Origin: Halarsenatibacter silvermanii
Lineage (GTDB): Bacteria > Bacillota > Halanaerobiia > Halanaerobiales > Halarsenatibacteraceae
Length of the DNA: 64,000 nt
Direction of reading: 5' to 3'
Assembly: GCF_900103135.1 (NCBI RefSeq)
Contig: NZ_FNGO01000004.1
Coordinates: 62,001 to 126,000 of the forward strand
Within the stretch, counting starts at the first letter, position 1. Each line of letters begins with the position of its first letter. A program made the position numbers and the translations under genes. Below are positions 17,774-26,682 of the stretch, piece after piece. The notes below the pieces were generated by a model. That model saw only the letters and a list, made by a program, of their open reading frames with translations. It was not told where the DNA came from and ran no database searches.

Positions 17774-18889
17774 TCAAGCAAAAGTTTCAGAGAGATTCTC
17801 CTGCCGATCAGATAAAATTAATTCGGGATGAAAGCCGTCTGAATCGAGAGCCGCCATGATTCTCTCCGCCATCAGGCCGGCAAAATGTTTTTCAGTATCG
17901 TAATGGCCTGCATTTATCAGAATGAGATCTTTATCCCGGGCCAGCTGCCAGTCGTGATATTTTATATCTCCAGTCAATAGTGCATCAGCACCGCTTTTCG
18001 CGGCAGCCCCTATAAAATCGCTGCCGCTGCCGCAGACAACAGCCACATGTTTTATGTCCCTGTCATCATGACCAAAATATTTCAGGTTTTCAGCATCTAG
18101 CTCTTCTTTAACCCCGGTCAAAAACTCATTCAAGCCCATTTTTTGGGGCAGCTCTCCCGTACGCGCCGGCAGTATTTCTCCGCTGTGCTGCTCGAGTCTA
18201 AAAATATCGTAAGCAGGCTCTTCGTAGGGATGTTCTCTTTCAAGACAGGAAATAATTTTATCGGTGAATCGGGCCGGGTAAATCATCTCCAGCCTGTATT
18301 CTGATACTTCAGTGTAATCGCCTTTTTCGCCAACAGCCGGGCTGCTGGCTTCCAGAGGCCTAAAAGTGCCGGTACCTTCGCTGTAAAAACCGGCCATATC
18401 GTATTTTTCAAATTCTCCCGCACCTGCTTCATGGAGAGAGTTTTTAACAGCCTGCAGACTATCAACAGGAACAAACACGACCAGCTTATTCATGTCCTCA
18501 TCATCGTTGAGGGGTTTTATATTTTTTAACCCGATTTTGTCAGCCAGATAATCATTCATTCCGCCCTCACACTTATCAAAATTTGTATGAGCTGAAATCA
18601 GGGTTATTTCATTCTGAATTAAACTGCGGACTATTTTCTCTGTACCGCTGGCTTCGGTCACACTGTCAAGCTGTGAGAATATCAAGGGATGATGGGAGAT
18701 TATCATCTCACAATCCCTGTTCAGGGCTTCTTCGATTATCTTTTCATCGACATCCAGAGTCAGCAGAATTTTTTCGACATTCTGATCTCTAGCTCCTACC
18801 TGAAGACCGGAATTATCCCACTCCTCGGCAAGATTGAAAGGAGCAATCTCATTTAACATTTTGAGCACGTCTGAAACTGAATAAACCAT
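17774..18889 (-). CDS. Nif3-like dinuclear metal-centre protein (YqfO type)
   Basis: NIF3/DUF34 family; members bind two metals in a toroidal hexamer, and a GTP cyclohydrolase-I-type or metal-related role has been proposed but not settled. Metal-site motifs are visible: SHHPLIF with H66-H67, SAHTNFD near 99-105, and the C-terminal NAGHYDTEKH. At 371 residues it has the inserted PII/CutA-like middle domain of YqfO rather than the short 250-residue form. GGAGGT sits just before the ATG. Its upstream region is formed by a decayed copy of the MITE-like repeat. Confidence 0.93.
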   Translation of the reverse strand: MVYSVSDVLKMLNEIAPFNLAEEWDNSGLQVGARDQNVEKILLTLDVDEKIIEEALNRDCEMIISHHPLIFSQLDSVTEASGTEKIVRSLIQNEITLISAHTNFDKCEGGMNDYLADKIGLKNIKPLNDDEDMNKLVVFVPVDSLQAVKNSLHEAGAGEFEKYDMAGFYSEGTGTFRPLEASSPAVGEKGDYTEVSEYRLEMIYPARFTDKIISCLEREHPYEEPAYDIFRLEQHSGEILPARTGELPQKMGLNEFLTGVKEELDAENLKYFGHDDRDIKHVAVVCGSGSDFIGAAAKSGADALLTGDIKYHDWQLARDKDLILINAGHYDTEKHFAGLMAERIMAALDSDGFHPELILSDRQENLSETFA

Positions 18890-18898
18890 AAATTGACC

Positions 18899-19152
18899 TC
18901 CATAAATTGTTATCGGTTGATAAATATCCTATAGGCTCGCTCTCATAATATTAATTAATGGACGATAAAAGCGAAGTGATACTCAAATTTTTCCAGGCTC
19001 GGATCAGGTCCCTGGTCACAAAATTCCCTGGCCACAAAATAATATCCCCGATTCAGGATGTGCCGGGCTGAGCGTGAGCTCAGGGATAAGCTTTGGCGAA
19101 AGGAGCTCAATTTTTTAACACACCTATTTACCAGCTGAATGCAAGAAAAACC
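18899..19152. mobile_element. MITE-like element, decayed copy 2 (about 254 bp)
   Basis: Aligns with copy 1 at both ends and over a core of about 100 bases. It keeps TTGTTATC-GTTGATA near the left end, TCAGGATGTGCCGGGCTGAG in the middle, and TTTTTTAACACACCTATT plus GAATGCAAGAA at the right. The CTGAGC/GCTCAG hairpin (19068-19083) is kept with one loop change. The outermost bases have drifted and no matching 8-bp target duplication is visible, so this is an old insertion. It fills most of the space between the nif3 gene and the tRNA terminator. Confidence 0.72.
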
Positions 19153-19189
19153 TTTTTTATTAAATTGATCCTGAATTTTTAAAGAATGA

Positions 19190-19228
19190 TTATAAAAACA
19201 AAACACCCTGTTCTGAGCCAGAACAAGG
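19190..19228 (-). terminator. Rho-independent terminator of the tRNA gene
   Basis: Minus-strand CCTTGTTCT-GGCTC-AGAACAGGG stem (9 bp with one G-T pair) followed by TGTTTTGTTTTTAT, starting 24 bases after the tRNA CCA end. Confidence 0.85.
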
Positions 19229-19252
19229 TTGATGTGAGTATGATATAGTATT

Positions 19253-19329
19253 TGGTGGGCCCACTAGGATTTGAACCTAGGACTAGACGGTTATGAGCCG
19301 CCTGCTCTGACCAGCTGAGCTATGGGCCC
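19253..19329 (-). tRNA. tRNA with CAT anticodon (Ile2 or elongator Met)
   Basis: Full cloverleaf of 77 nt with CCA encoded: acceptor GGGCCCA/TGGGCCC, D arm GCTC...GAGC, anticodon stem GGCGG/CCGTC with loop CTCATAA, and T arm CTAGG/CCTAG around TTCAAAT. The CAT anticodon is shared by initiator Met, elongator Met and the lysidine-modified Ile2. There is no initiator-type run of three G-C pairs in the anticodon stem. The GGCGGCTCATAACCGTC arm closely resembles Bacillus tRNA-Ile2, which I favour; elongator Met is not excluded. It is a single gene with its own promoter and terminator. Confidence 0.95.
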
Positions 19330-19368
19330 ACGCACATATTCTGCTCTTTGCTTCAACTTTCCATATTT

Positions 19369-19397
19369 ATTATAATTCAAATTACGGTCATCGTCAA
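19369..19397 (-). promoter_or_regulatory. Promoter for the tRNA gene
   Basis: Minus-strand TTGACG (19392-19397), a 17-base spacer and perfect TATAAT (19369-19374), ending 39 bases before tRNA position 1. It implies a normal sigma-70-type factor is present in the cell even though the local rpoD is broken. Confidence 0.85.
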
Positions 19398-19501
19398 TAG
19401 CATATAATAAAAAAACAATATGATTTCAAACACTCAACCATTTTCAGAACCAATTAACTCATCAATACTCCGATAAGCTCATTTTTATGACTATAAACTT
19501 A

Positions 19502-19811
19502 TTATAAAACCAAAAATTCTTTGAGGTGCTCGCTATCCTGCAAATTTTCCAGTTTTTTCAGCGCCCTGGCTTCTATCTGCCTTATTCTTTCCCTGGTAAC
19601 ATCAAATTCCCTGCCTATCTCTTTCAAAGTTCTGCTCCTCCAGAAGTTCAAATATTTTTTCAATCTCATCGTAATCATACTCCTCTCCCGCGATAAATTC
19701 CATAACTTCTTCCCGGGTGAGACGCCCTGCCTCTTTTCCTTTTTTTAGCAGTTTATGAACAGAGCCGGATTTATCAAAATTCAGCCTTTCATCATCCCTC
19801 ATCACCTTCAC
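19502..19811 (-). pseudogene. rpoD: rpoD remnant: sigma region 1.1 joined to end of region 4.2
   Basis: Normally the housekeeping sigma-70 gene, which follows dnaG. Here a GTG at 19811 or ATG at 19802 opens a frame of about 69 codons typical of sigma region 1.1 ([21 protein letters not shown]), ending at a stop shortly after FELLEEQ. In the next frame the sequence goes straight into region 4.2: [12 protein letters not shown], then [16 protein letters not shown], ending at TAA (19502-19504). Regions 1.2, 2, 3 and 4.1 are absent, about 250 or more codons judging from the family, and the join is out of frame. It cannot make a working sigma factor. An intact copy elsewhere or an assembly error must be considered. 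Confidence 0.9.
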
Positions 19812-21594
19812 CCCCCTGCCTTTTAAGCAGGCGATTATAATAGATCAAACAGTCATTTACGACATCAGGACGAGAGATATTATCGAATTCCTTCAGATCA
19901 TTTAACAATTTCCGGCTTTCTTTCTCAAAATGTCTGTCTTTTAAGCGGTCCAGAAGTTCCTCTACCCTGCTGACAGAAACGGCATTTTCCTCTTCATCCA
20001 TCAAAAAACGTGCTAATTGTTTTCGAGAGCTTTCTTTTATTCGCGAAAATACTGTGGAAGTATTGATCTGCTCCATATTTTTTATTGTTCTCAACACTTC
20101 AGCGCCTTCCCGGGAGAATAAACCCTCACCTATATCTGCAATGGTTTTTTTATCAAGGCTTGAACACTCAAGTATGGCGGCAAGAACCATCCACTCAAGA
20201 CTCTCCTGCCGGGAACCGCTCACTTTTTTTTCATGACCGGAATTCCCGCCAGTTTTTCTAAACCTATCGTTTTTTTTGTTTTTTTCCTCATTCATCTTCT
20301 TGATATGCTTTTTCACCTCGGATTCCAGACGGGCTGCCGACAGCTCAACTTTATCAGCAAGCTTCTGGATATAGGCTTCCCGGGTCAGGGAATCCTCGAT
20401 TGTAGCCAGAAAATTGAGGGCTTTTTTGACAGCCTGCAGCTTTTCATCGGTATCGCCAGTATCGTATTGGGACAGGATTCTATCCAGCCTGTAATCTATC
20501 AGAGCGGAAGCATCTTCTATTAAATCCTCAAAAAAAGGTTTGCCCCTTTCTCTTAAAAGATCATCGGGGTCAACTTCACGGGGGAGATCTATCACCCTTA
20601 CAGCCAGGCCGGCCTCCCGCAGTATATCCAGACCCCTCAAAGTGGCTGCTTCCCCAGCAGTATCAGCATCAAAGGCGATTAAAACTTTATCAACATATCG
20701 GGCCAGAAGCTCGGCCTGCTGTTCGGTAAATGAAGTGCCGAGCGAAGCCACAAAATTCTCCAGTCCATAGCTCTGTGCGGTTAATACATCGGTATAACCT
20801 TCTACCACCACAGCCTGATTTGTTTTCCTCATGCTTTCTCTGGCCCAGTTCAGACCATAAAGGGTATGCTTTTTGGAAAAAATGGGTGTTTCAGGAGAAT
20901 TTAAATACTTAGGGCTGTCATCAGAAGAAACAACCCTGCCGCCAAACCCTATGACCTCATCTCTGACGTTGAAAATAGGGAAAATAATTCTATTTCTTAA
21001 TAAATCATAATAATTGTCTGTTTTTTCTGACTTGCCCACCAGACCTGCTTTGACCAGCATCTCCGGGGAATAATCGCGATCTTCGAAAAACCTCAGCAGG
21101 GCCCGCCAGCGGGACGGGGCATAACCAAGATTAAAGCGTTCGATCTGCTCCCGATTAAATCCCCGATCTTTGAGATACTTCCGGGCTGAATCAGCTACAT
21201 CCTTGTTCATAAGGATATAATTATAGAATCTGGCTGCCAGATTGTTGATCTCAAAAATTCTTTCTCTTGTTTTCATCCTGGCTCTTTTTTTTTCGCTGAT
21301 GTCGGGCATCTCCAGCCCCGCTCTATCACTTAAATCTATCAGGGCTTCCTGGAAGGAGAGATTGTCCATTTTCATGATGAAACTGATAACATCTCCGCCT
21401 TCTCCACAGCCGAAGCAGTAGAAGAATTGTTTGCGGGGATTGATCGTAAAAGAGGGAGTGTCCTCCTGATGAAAAGGACAGAGTGCTCTATAATTTTTGC
21501 CCGTCTTTTCCAGATCAAGATATCCTTCAACCAGATCAACAATATCTACACTGTCCTTTAATTTTTCTATAAACTCTTCGTTTATTCCAGCCAT
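19792..21594 (-). CDS. dnaG: DNA primase
   Basis: Makes RNA primers at the replication fork. An N-terminal CHC2 zinc-binding domain (C39, H42, C60, C63) is followed by the RNA polymerase domain with its TOPRIM fold: EGYTD at 265-269 and DADTAG at 309-314. A C-terminal helicase-binding region follows from about 440. 600 residues, normal. Its last codons carry the ribosome site of the adjoining rpoD remnant. Upstream lies dgt, so this is the macromolecular-synthesis operon with a nucleotide-pool enzyme in front. Confidence 0.98.
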   Translation of the reverse strand: MAGINEEFIEKLKDSVDIVDLVEGYLDLEKTGKNYRALCPFHQEDTPSFTINPRKQFFYCFGCGEGGDVISFIMKMDNLSFQEALIDLSDRAGLEMPDISEKKRARMKTRERIFEINNLAARFYNYILMNKDVADSARKYLKDRGFNREQIERFNLGYAPSRWRALLRFFEDRDYSPEMLVKAGLVGKSEKTDNYYDLLRNRIIFPIFNVRDEVIGFGGRVVSSDDSPKYLNSPETPIFSKKHTLYGLNWARESMRKTNQAVVVEGYTDVLTAQSYGLENFVASLGTSFTEQQAELLARYVDKVLIAFDADTAGEAATLRGLDILREAGLAVRVIDLPREVDPDDLLRERGKPFFEDLIEDASALIDYRLDRILSQYDTGDTDEKLQAVKKALNFLATIEDSLTREAYIQKLADKVELSAARLESEVKKHIKKMNEEKNKKNDRFRKTGGNSGHEKKVSGSRQESLEWMVLAAILECSSLDKKTIADIGEGLFSREGAEVLRTIKNMEQINTSTVFSRIKESSRKQLARFLMDEEENAVSVSRVEELLDRLKDRHFEKESRKLLNDLKEFDNISRPDVVNDCLIYYNRLLKRQGGEGDEG

Positions 21595-21650
21595 AATCTT
21601 AACTCCCTCTATTAAGTAAATTCTCCTCCAACAGAAATTATCCTGCAGAT

Positions 21651-22685
21651 TTAAGCCCAGGGGGTGGGAATAAAGAGTTCTCTTCCCTTCTGGATGGCAT
21701 AGCGGTCGGTCATACCGGCTATATAATCCACCACCGCCTGTTCTAGCTCAGACTGCTGAGCTCTTTTGCTGTATTCAGAAGGCATTTTTTCCGGATGCTC
21801 ATGATAGTAGCTGTATAATTCCTTAAGCAGTCTTCTGGCCTTGTGCTCTTCTTTTTTAGCACGGGAACCGATGTAGACATTGGCAAATAAAAAATCCCGC
21901 AGTTTTTTCGTGATTTTCTCTACCTCATCTGTCATTTTGATCTCATCTCTGTTTCTGCTGGCACTGATGATACTTTTCACCATGGAGTCTATTCTCCGGG
22001 AGTGGGTTTTTCCCAGTATCTCATCCGCTTTTTCGGGCAGATCGCTGAGCTGCAAAATTCCCGCCCGCAAAGCATCATCGATATCGTGGTTTATATAGGC
22101 GACTCGATCGGCCAGCTTGACAATTTGGCCCTCGAGAGTTTCCGGTTTTTCCCTGCCGGTGTGATGACAGATGCCATCTCTGACTTCATAAGTCAGGTTA
22201 AGCCCGGAGTCATCGCTGTCGCTTCCCTCGAGAAAATCAACCACCCTTAAACTGTGTTGATTGTGGTTGAAGCCCCCCGAAGTCAGCTCATCGAGAATAT
22301 CTTCGCCGGCATGTCCAAAGGGGGTATGACCCAGATCATGGCCCAGAGATATGGCCTCGGTCAGATCCTCATTTAAGCCGAGAGCGCGGGCTATAGTTCT
22401 GGAAATTTGTGAAACTTCCAGAGTGTGGGTGAGGCGGGTCCGATAATGATCTCCCTGAGGTGATATAAAAACCTGAGTTTTATGTTTTAGCCGACGAAAT
22501 GCTTTGGCGTGGATAATTCTGTCCCGGTCATTTTGAAAAGCGGTACGCAGGGGACAGCCTTCCTCTGTTTTCCTCCTGCCCCTGCTCTCTGCGCTTAAAG
22601 CAGCCTTTGAAGAAAGAATATTTTTCTCTCTCGTTTCCAGACCCTCTCTATCCACCAGCCCGGAATCCACTCCCTGATAATCCAT
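21651..22685 (-). CDS. dgt: dGTPase-like deoxynucleotide triphosphohydrolase
   Basis: HD-domain enzyme that splits dNTPs to nucleosides and triphosphate. The conserved start LETRE...LSSKAALSAESRGR, the FRRLKHKTQVF segment, HRTRLTHTLEV and the metal-site GHDLGHTPFGHAGE are all present. The frame can be extended to a TTG at 22766, but that start has no ribosome site and would add 27 unusual residues. I choose ATG at 22685, giving 344 residues, the family length. dgt-dnaG-rpoD is a common order in Firmicutes. Confidence 0.93.
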   Translation of the reverse strand: MDYQGVDSGLVDREGLETREKNILSSKAALSAESRGRRKTEEGCPLRTAFQNDRDRIIHAKAFRRLKHKTQVFISPQGDHYRTRLTHTLEVSQISRTIARALGLNEDLTEAISLGHDLGHTPFGHAGEDILDELTSGGFNHNQHSLRVVDFLEGSDSDDSGLNLTYEVRDGICHHTGREKPETLEGQIVKLADRVAYINHDIDDALRAGILQLSDLPEKADEILGKTHSRRIDSMVKSIISASRNRDEIKMTDEVEKITKKLRDFLFANVYIGSRAKKEEHKARRLLKELYSYYHEHPEKMPSEYSKRAQQSELEQAVVDYIAGMTDRYAIQKGRELFIPTPWA

Positions 22686-22789
22686 GATTTCATCCCCGCC
22701 TTGTGAATTAGGATCTTCTCCATATAAACTCTCCTGATAATCCAGTATATATGACAATTCTACCAATGGATTTTATGAAGAGCCATGAA

Positions 22790-23599
22790 CTATTCTTCCA
22801 GAAATTTCTGTACCTGAGTGGCCGATTCTTCGATCGATTTATTGGTAACATTGAAAATCGGACACCCTATCTCTTTCATTATATCATCGGCATATCCGAG
22901 CTCTTCGTTTATCCTTTCGATAGAGGCATATTGAGAATCAGGACTGAGCCCCAGTGATTTCAATCTTTCCTGCCTTATTTCATTGAGCACCAGGGGATCG
23001 ATTGTAAGCCCAACTACTTTGTTATCCGGATTTTGAAGCAATATATCGGGAACGTCGACTTCGGGTACCAGAGGAACGTTGGCAGCCCGGTATCCACGAT
23101 AGGAAAGATATATGCACATAGGAGTTTTTGAAGTCCGGGAAACTCCTACCAGAACCACATCAGCCTTCTCCACTCCTTCGGGATCATTTCTATCGTCGTA
23201 TTTGACGGTAAACTCCATGGCCTCAACCCTGTCGAAATAATTATCATCAAGCTGATGACGCAGACCCGGTTTGAGCTGAGGAGATTGGTCGAGTTTATTC
23301 TCCAGCTCATTCATTATAGGTCCCATAAGATCGACCATGGATATCTTCCTTGTATTACCCATCTCTTTGAATTCGGACCTCAGTTCTGGATCTATCAGCG
23401 TATAGACAATCAGGGCGTCCTCTTTTTCCGCCTCAAGAATGATGCTTTTCAGCTCCCTGATGGTGTTCATATGAGAATATTTTTTTACGCTGAAATCTGT
23501 CTTATCAAATTGACTGGCCGCCGCCTCGAGAACAATATTGGCCGTTTCCCCCAGCGAATCAGAAACTACATAAATTGAAGTATTATCCTGTGAAGACAT
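22790..23599 (-). CDS. Pyruvate,phosphate dikinase regulatory protein (PPDK/PEP synthase kinase-pyrophosphorylase)
   Basis: Bifunctional enzyme (former DUF299) that inactivates PPDK or PEP synthase by ADP-dependent phosphorylation and reactivates it with phosphate. The nucleotide loop GVSRTSKTP is at about 152-160, preceded by the EFTVKYDDRND segment and followed by YRGYRAANVPLVPEV. I choose ATG at 23599 because GGAAG is nine bases upstream; the in-frame TTG at 23605 lies too close. It follows glyS by six bases, the usual Firmicutes glyQ-glyS-ppdk-regulator layout, and controls entry of pyruvate (for example from lactate) into gluconeogenesis. Confidence 0.95.
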   Translation of the reverse strand: MSSQDNTSIYVVSDSLGETANIVLEAAASQFDKTDFSVKKYSHMNTIRELKSIILEAEKEDALIVYTLIDPELRSEFKEMGNTRKISMVDLMGPIMNELENKLDQSPQLKPGLRHQLDDNYFDRVEAMEFTVKYDDRNDPEGVEKADVVLVGVSRTSKTPMCIYLSYRGYRAANVPLVPEVDVPDILLQNPDNKVVGLTIDPLVLNEIRQERLKSLGLSPDSQYASIERINEELGYADDIMKEIGCPIFNVTNKSIEESATQVQKFLEE

Positions 23600-23605
23600 G
23601 TCCAA

Positions 23606-25672
23606 TCACTTCCGATCCTCGTCAAGAGCTATTTCGCCGATGTCCATAACCTGATCACTGAGACTGGAAACTTCAGCAAGCAGAGCCAGTCTATTCTTCC
23701 TCGTCTCTTCATCATCGACCATTACGACAACATTATCCAGAAAATTATCGATGGGATCTTTGAGATCGACCAGCTTTTCCAGCCCCTTTTCATAGCTGCC
23801 TGCAGAAAAGGAGGAGAGAACATCCTCTTTAACATCGCTGTATTCCCGATGGAGGTTCATCTCTTCTTCCTCGCCCAGCAGATCCGGATTTATTTCCGCG
23901 GCAGGCTCACCCTGGGCCGCCAAATTCTGGCATCTCTGAAGACCGTATATCAAATCTGTAAATCTGCCCAGATTCTCGCTGCGCAAATTCATAAGTGCCT
24001 GGCATCTCTTCCAGCAGTCGGTGATATCATCGAATCCTGCCTCCAGTACAGCTTTGATAATATCATATCTGATATCCCGCTCGCCCAGATGCGATTCCAG
24101 CCTATCTCTGATAAAATCCCGTATGTTCACCCTGACCTCATCTTCGGCTCCGATCAATTCAGAGGTCTCAGCGATCAACTCACTCACCGTAATATTCCAG
24201 TCCCGGGAGATGAGTATTCTGATTATACCGACACCTTTTCTGCGCAGAGCAAAAGGATCATGGCTGCCGCTGGGTTCATTTCCGGCAAAGAAATTGCTCA
24301 CAATATCGTCCATTTTATCGGCGATGCTCAAAACAGCTCCGACATCCGAACCGGGCAGCTCTCCGCCGGACTGATCGGGAAGATAATGTTCTTCGATAGC
24401 CTCGGCGACAGGCTTTTCCTCGCCGGCATCTTCAGCGTATATTCTCCCCATAACTCCCTGCAATTTGGCAAATTCATCAACCATATCCGTGGCGAGATCA
24501 AATTTGGCCAGCCGGGCAGCCCTCTTTAAAGCCTGTATCTTATCTTCGGACAGACCGAGGTTTTGACCAAATCCCCGGGAAAGTTTTTCCAGTCTTTTTA
24601 CTTTGTCGTATATACTGCCCAATTCCTCCTGATAAATAATGTTCTTCAATTCCTGATTGAAATCTTCCAGTTCAACACTTCTATCCTCCTCATAAAAGAA
24701 AGCGGCATCTGCCAGTCTTGCTCTTATGACCATTTCATTCCCCTTTATAACATTCTCCAGGTGTTTTTCATCACCATTTCTTACACTTATAAATGAAGCA
24801 GCCAGGCTGTCATTTTCTTTTACCGGGAAATATCTCTGATGTTCGATCATTGAAGTTTTCAGCACCTCATCGGGTACCTTAAGGAAATCGGGGTTGAAAC
24901 TGCCGAGAAAAGCGGCGGGAAATTCGATGAGATTAGTCACTTCCTGGATAAGATCATCGGTGATAAAAACTTCTATATCTTCCTCGTTTTCTATCTCTTT
25001 AATCTGCTCCAGAATCATCGCGCGGCGTCTATTTTGATCGACTATCACATATTCGTCGGCCAGCCGGGAGAAATAATCGTCGGCTGATTCAATCCGCTTC
25101 GAATCAACTCCCAAAAATCGATGCCCTCTGGTTATCCGATCGGATTCGAGGCCGGCAAGCTCAAAATTTATCACTCTTTCGCCGTAAAGAGCCAGAATCC
25201 AGCGTATAGGACGGACAAATTCAAACTGGCCGCTTCCCCAGCGCATTGTCTGCGGCTGTGAGAGGTTTTTGACCAGTTCGGGCAGCATTTCGGCCAGAAC
25301 TTCCCGAGCAGGTCTGCCTTCAATCAACCTCTCCACAAAAAGATAACCGTCCCTGATTATCACTTCCTCCAGATCCACATTTTGACCACGAGCAAATCCT
25401 TCAGCAGCTTTGGTAGGGTTTCCCTCGTCATCAAAAGCTATTTCCTCTGAAGGCCCTCTAATGACCTCTTCAGTATCGGATTGTTTTTCTGCTACTCCTT
25501 CAGCCTCCAGCACAAGCCTTCTGGGAGTAGAATAAACGTCAATTTCTTCATAATCTATCCTGTTATCTTCGAGAAGTTCTTCTGCGTCATCGGCCAGGTT
25601 ATTACGCAGACCGGCCACCATGCCGGCGGGAATTTCCTCCGTTCCCAGTTCAAAAATCAGCTTATCAGCCAT
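23606..25672 (-). CDS. glyS: Glycyl-tRNA synthetase, beta subunit
   Basis: Beta chain of the tetrameric bacterial glycyl-tRNA synthetase, with tRNA-binding and HD-like domains. It has the typical start LIFELGTEEIPAGMV, the PQTMRWG and FVRPIRWILALYG segments, and a C-terminal anticodon-binding domain. 688 residues, the normal size. The ribosome site GGAGGAG lies within the last codons of glyQ, two bases before the start codon, so the subunits are translated in equal amounts. Confidence 0.98.
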   Translation of the reverse strand: MADKLIFELGTEEIPAGMVAGLRNNLADDAEELLEDNRIDYEEIDVYSTPRRLVLEAEGVAEKQSDTEEVIRGPSEEIAFDDEGNPTKAAEGFARGQNVDLEEVIIRDGYLFVERLIEGRPAREVLAEMLPELVKNLSQPQTMRWGSGQFEFVRPIRWILALYGERVINFELAGLESDRITRGHRFLGVDSKRIESADDYFSRLADEYVIVDQNRRRAMILEQIKEIENEEDIEVFITDDLIQEVTNLIEFPAAFLGSFNPDFLKVPDEVLKTSMIEHQRYFPVKENDSLAASFISVRNGDEKHLENVIKGNEMVIRARLADAAFFYEEDRSVELEDFNQELKNIIYQEELGSIYDKVKRLEKLSRGFGQNLGLSEDKIQALKRAARLAKFDLATDMVDEFAKLQGVMGRIYAEDAGEEKPVAEAIEEHYLPDQSGGELPGSDVGAVLSIADKMDDIVSNFFAGNEPSGSHDPFALRRKGVGIIRILISRDWNITVSELIAETSELIGAEDEVRVNIRDFIRDRLESHLGERDIRYDIIKAVLEAGFDDITDCWKRCQALMNLRSENLGRFTDLIYGLQRCQNLAAQGEPAAEINPDLLGEEEEMNLHREYSDVKEDVLSSFSAGSYEKGLEKLVDLKDPIDNFLDNVVVMVDDEETRKNRLALLAEVSSLSDQVMDIGEIALDEDRK

Positions 25673-25674
25673 TA

Positions 25675-26529
25675 TTACTCCTCCTCCTCAAAATTTAAAC
25701 TGAGATATTTGCTGGCGCAGCCGCGGGCTAGATCTCTTACTCTATTGATGTAGTTGGTGCGTTCAGTAACGCTTATCGCGCCGCGTGCATCGAGCACGTT
25801 GAACAGATGTGAGCACTTGAGTGTATAATCATAGGCAGGCCGGGGCAGATTTTCCTCAAGACAGCCCTCAGCTTCTTTTTCGCTGTGGTTAAACATCTCC
25901 CGCAGTCGGGACTGATCTGCCACATCAAAGTTATAACATGACTGCTGGTATTCGTTCTGATAATAAATGTCTCCATAGGTAACATCGTCGACCCATTCAA
26001 GATCATAGACGCTTTCTTTCTCCTGAAGATACATCGCTATCCTCTCCAGGCCGTAGGTTAGCTCGACCGTAACAGGGTCGGTATCATATCCTCCCACCTG
26101 TTGAAAGTAGGTGAACTGAGTAATCTCCATACCATCCAGCCAGACCTCCCAGCCCAGCCCCCAGGCTCCCAGCGTCGGAGCTTCCCAGTTATCCTCGACA
26201 AACCTGATATCGTGTTTTCTGGGTTCGATACCCAGATTTTCCAGGCTGGCCAGATATAAATCCTGAACATCTTCGGGAGAGGGTTTTAAAATCACCTGAT
26301 ATTGATAATGACGCTGAACCCGATTGGGATTTTCACCGTATCTACCGTCCTGAGGTCGGCGAGAAGGCTGAACATAGCCGGTATTCCAGTCATCATCACC
26401 TAAAGCTCCCAGAAAAGTTGCCGGACACATGGTACCTGCTCCAACCTCCATATCATAAGGCTGTTCTATGACACAGCCATAATCATTCCAGAACTCATGC
26501 AGATTAAAAATGATCTCCTGAAAAATCAT
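25675..26529 (-). CDS. glyQ: Glycyl-tRNA synthetase, alpha subunit
   Basis: Catalytic chain that activates glycine. The family N-terminus [31 protein letters not shown] is unmistakable. The start is ATG at 26529, with AGGAG ten bases upstream; the in-frame GTG at 26538 is only two bases from it. A large terminator between recO and glyQ implies a separate promoter, although I see no T-box. 284 residues, as usual. Confidence 0.98.
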   Translation of the reverse strand: MIFQEIIFNLHEFWNDYGCVIEQPYDMEVGAGTMCPATFLGALGDDDWNTGYVQPSRRPQDGRYGENPNRVQRHYQYQVILKPSPEDVQDLYLASLENLGIEPRKHDIRFVEDNWEAPTLGAWGLGWEVWLDGMEITQFTYFQQVGGYDTDPVTVELTYGLERIAMYLQEKESVYDLEWVDDVTYGDIYYQNEYQQSCYNFDVADQSRLREMFNHSEKEAEGCLEENLPRPAYDYTLKCSHLFNVLDARGAISVTERTNYINRVRDLARGCASKYLSLNFEEEE

Positions 26530-26603
26530 AATACTCACAGCTCCTCTCCTGACTTAATTTAATTGTCTGTTTTTGGAAAAAGACCAGATTCAAAGTCCAA
26601 AAT

Positions 26604-26682
26604 TAAAAAAATAAAACACCTCTCCAGAACAGTTAGCAGCGCTTAAAAAAGCGATAGAAATCTGCTGGAGTTCAGGGAGAGG
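26604..26682 (-). terminator. Large terminator hairpin overlapping the 3' end of recO
   Basis: On the minus strand, CCTCTCC (26682-26676, within the last codons of recO) pairs with GGAGAGG (26625-26619). Inner pairing of GAAC with GTTC and AGCAG with CTGCT encloses a small CGCTT/AAGCG stem over the recO stop. TGTTTTATTTTTTT follows. A stem that reaches back into coding sequence is less common than one in the spacer. Confidence 0.7.

Noticed and set aside
19502-19640. Programmed frameshift rejoining the two rpoD pieces
   Set aside because: Even with a shift, sigma regions 1.2 to 4.1 would still be absent, so no functional sigma factor could result.
22686-22766. N-terminal extension of dgt to a TTG start
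   Set aside because: No ribosome site upstream, and the extra residues have no counterpart in the family as I know it.
26530-26642. Possible T-box riboswitch before glyQ
   Set aside because: No AGGGTGG-type T-box sequence or specifier stem could be found; the visible structure is a terminator for recO.
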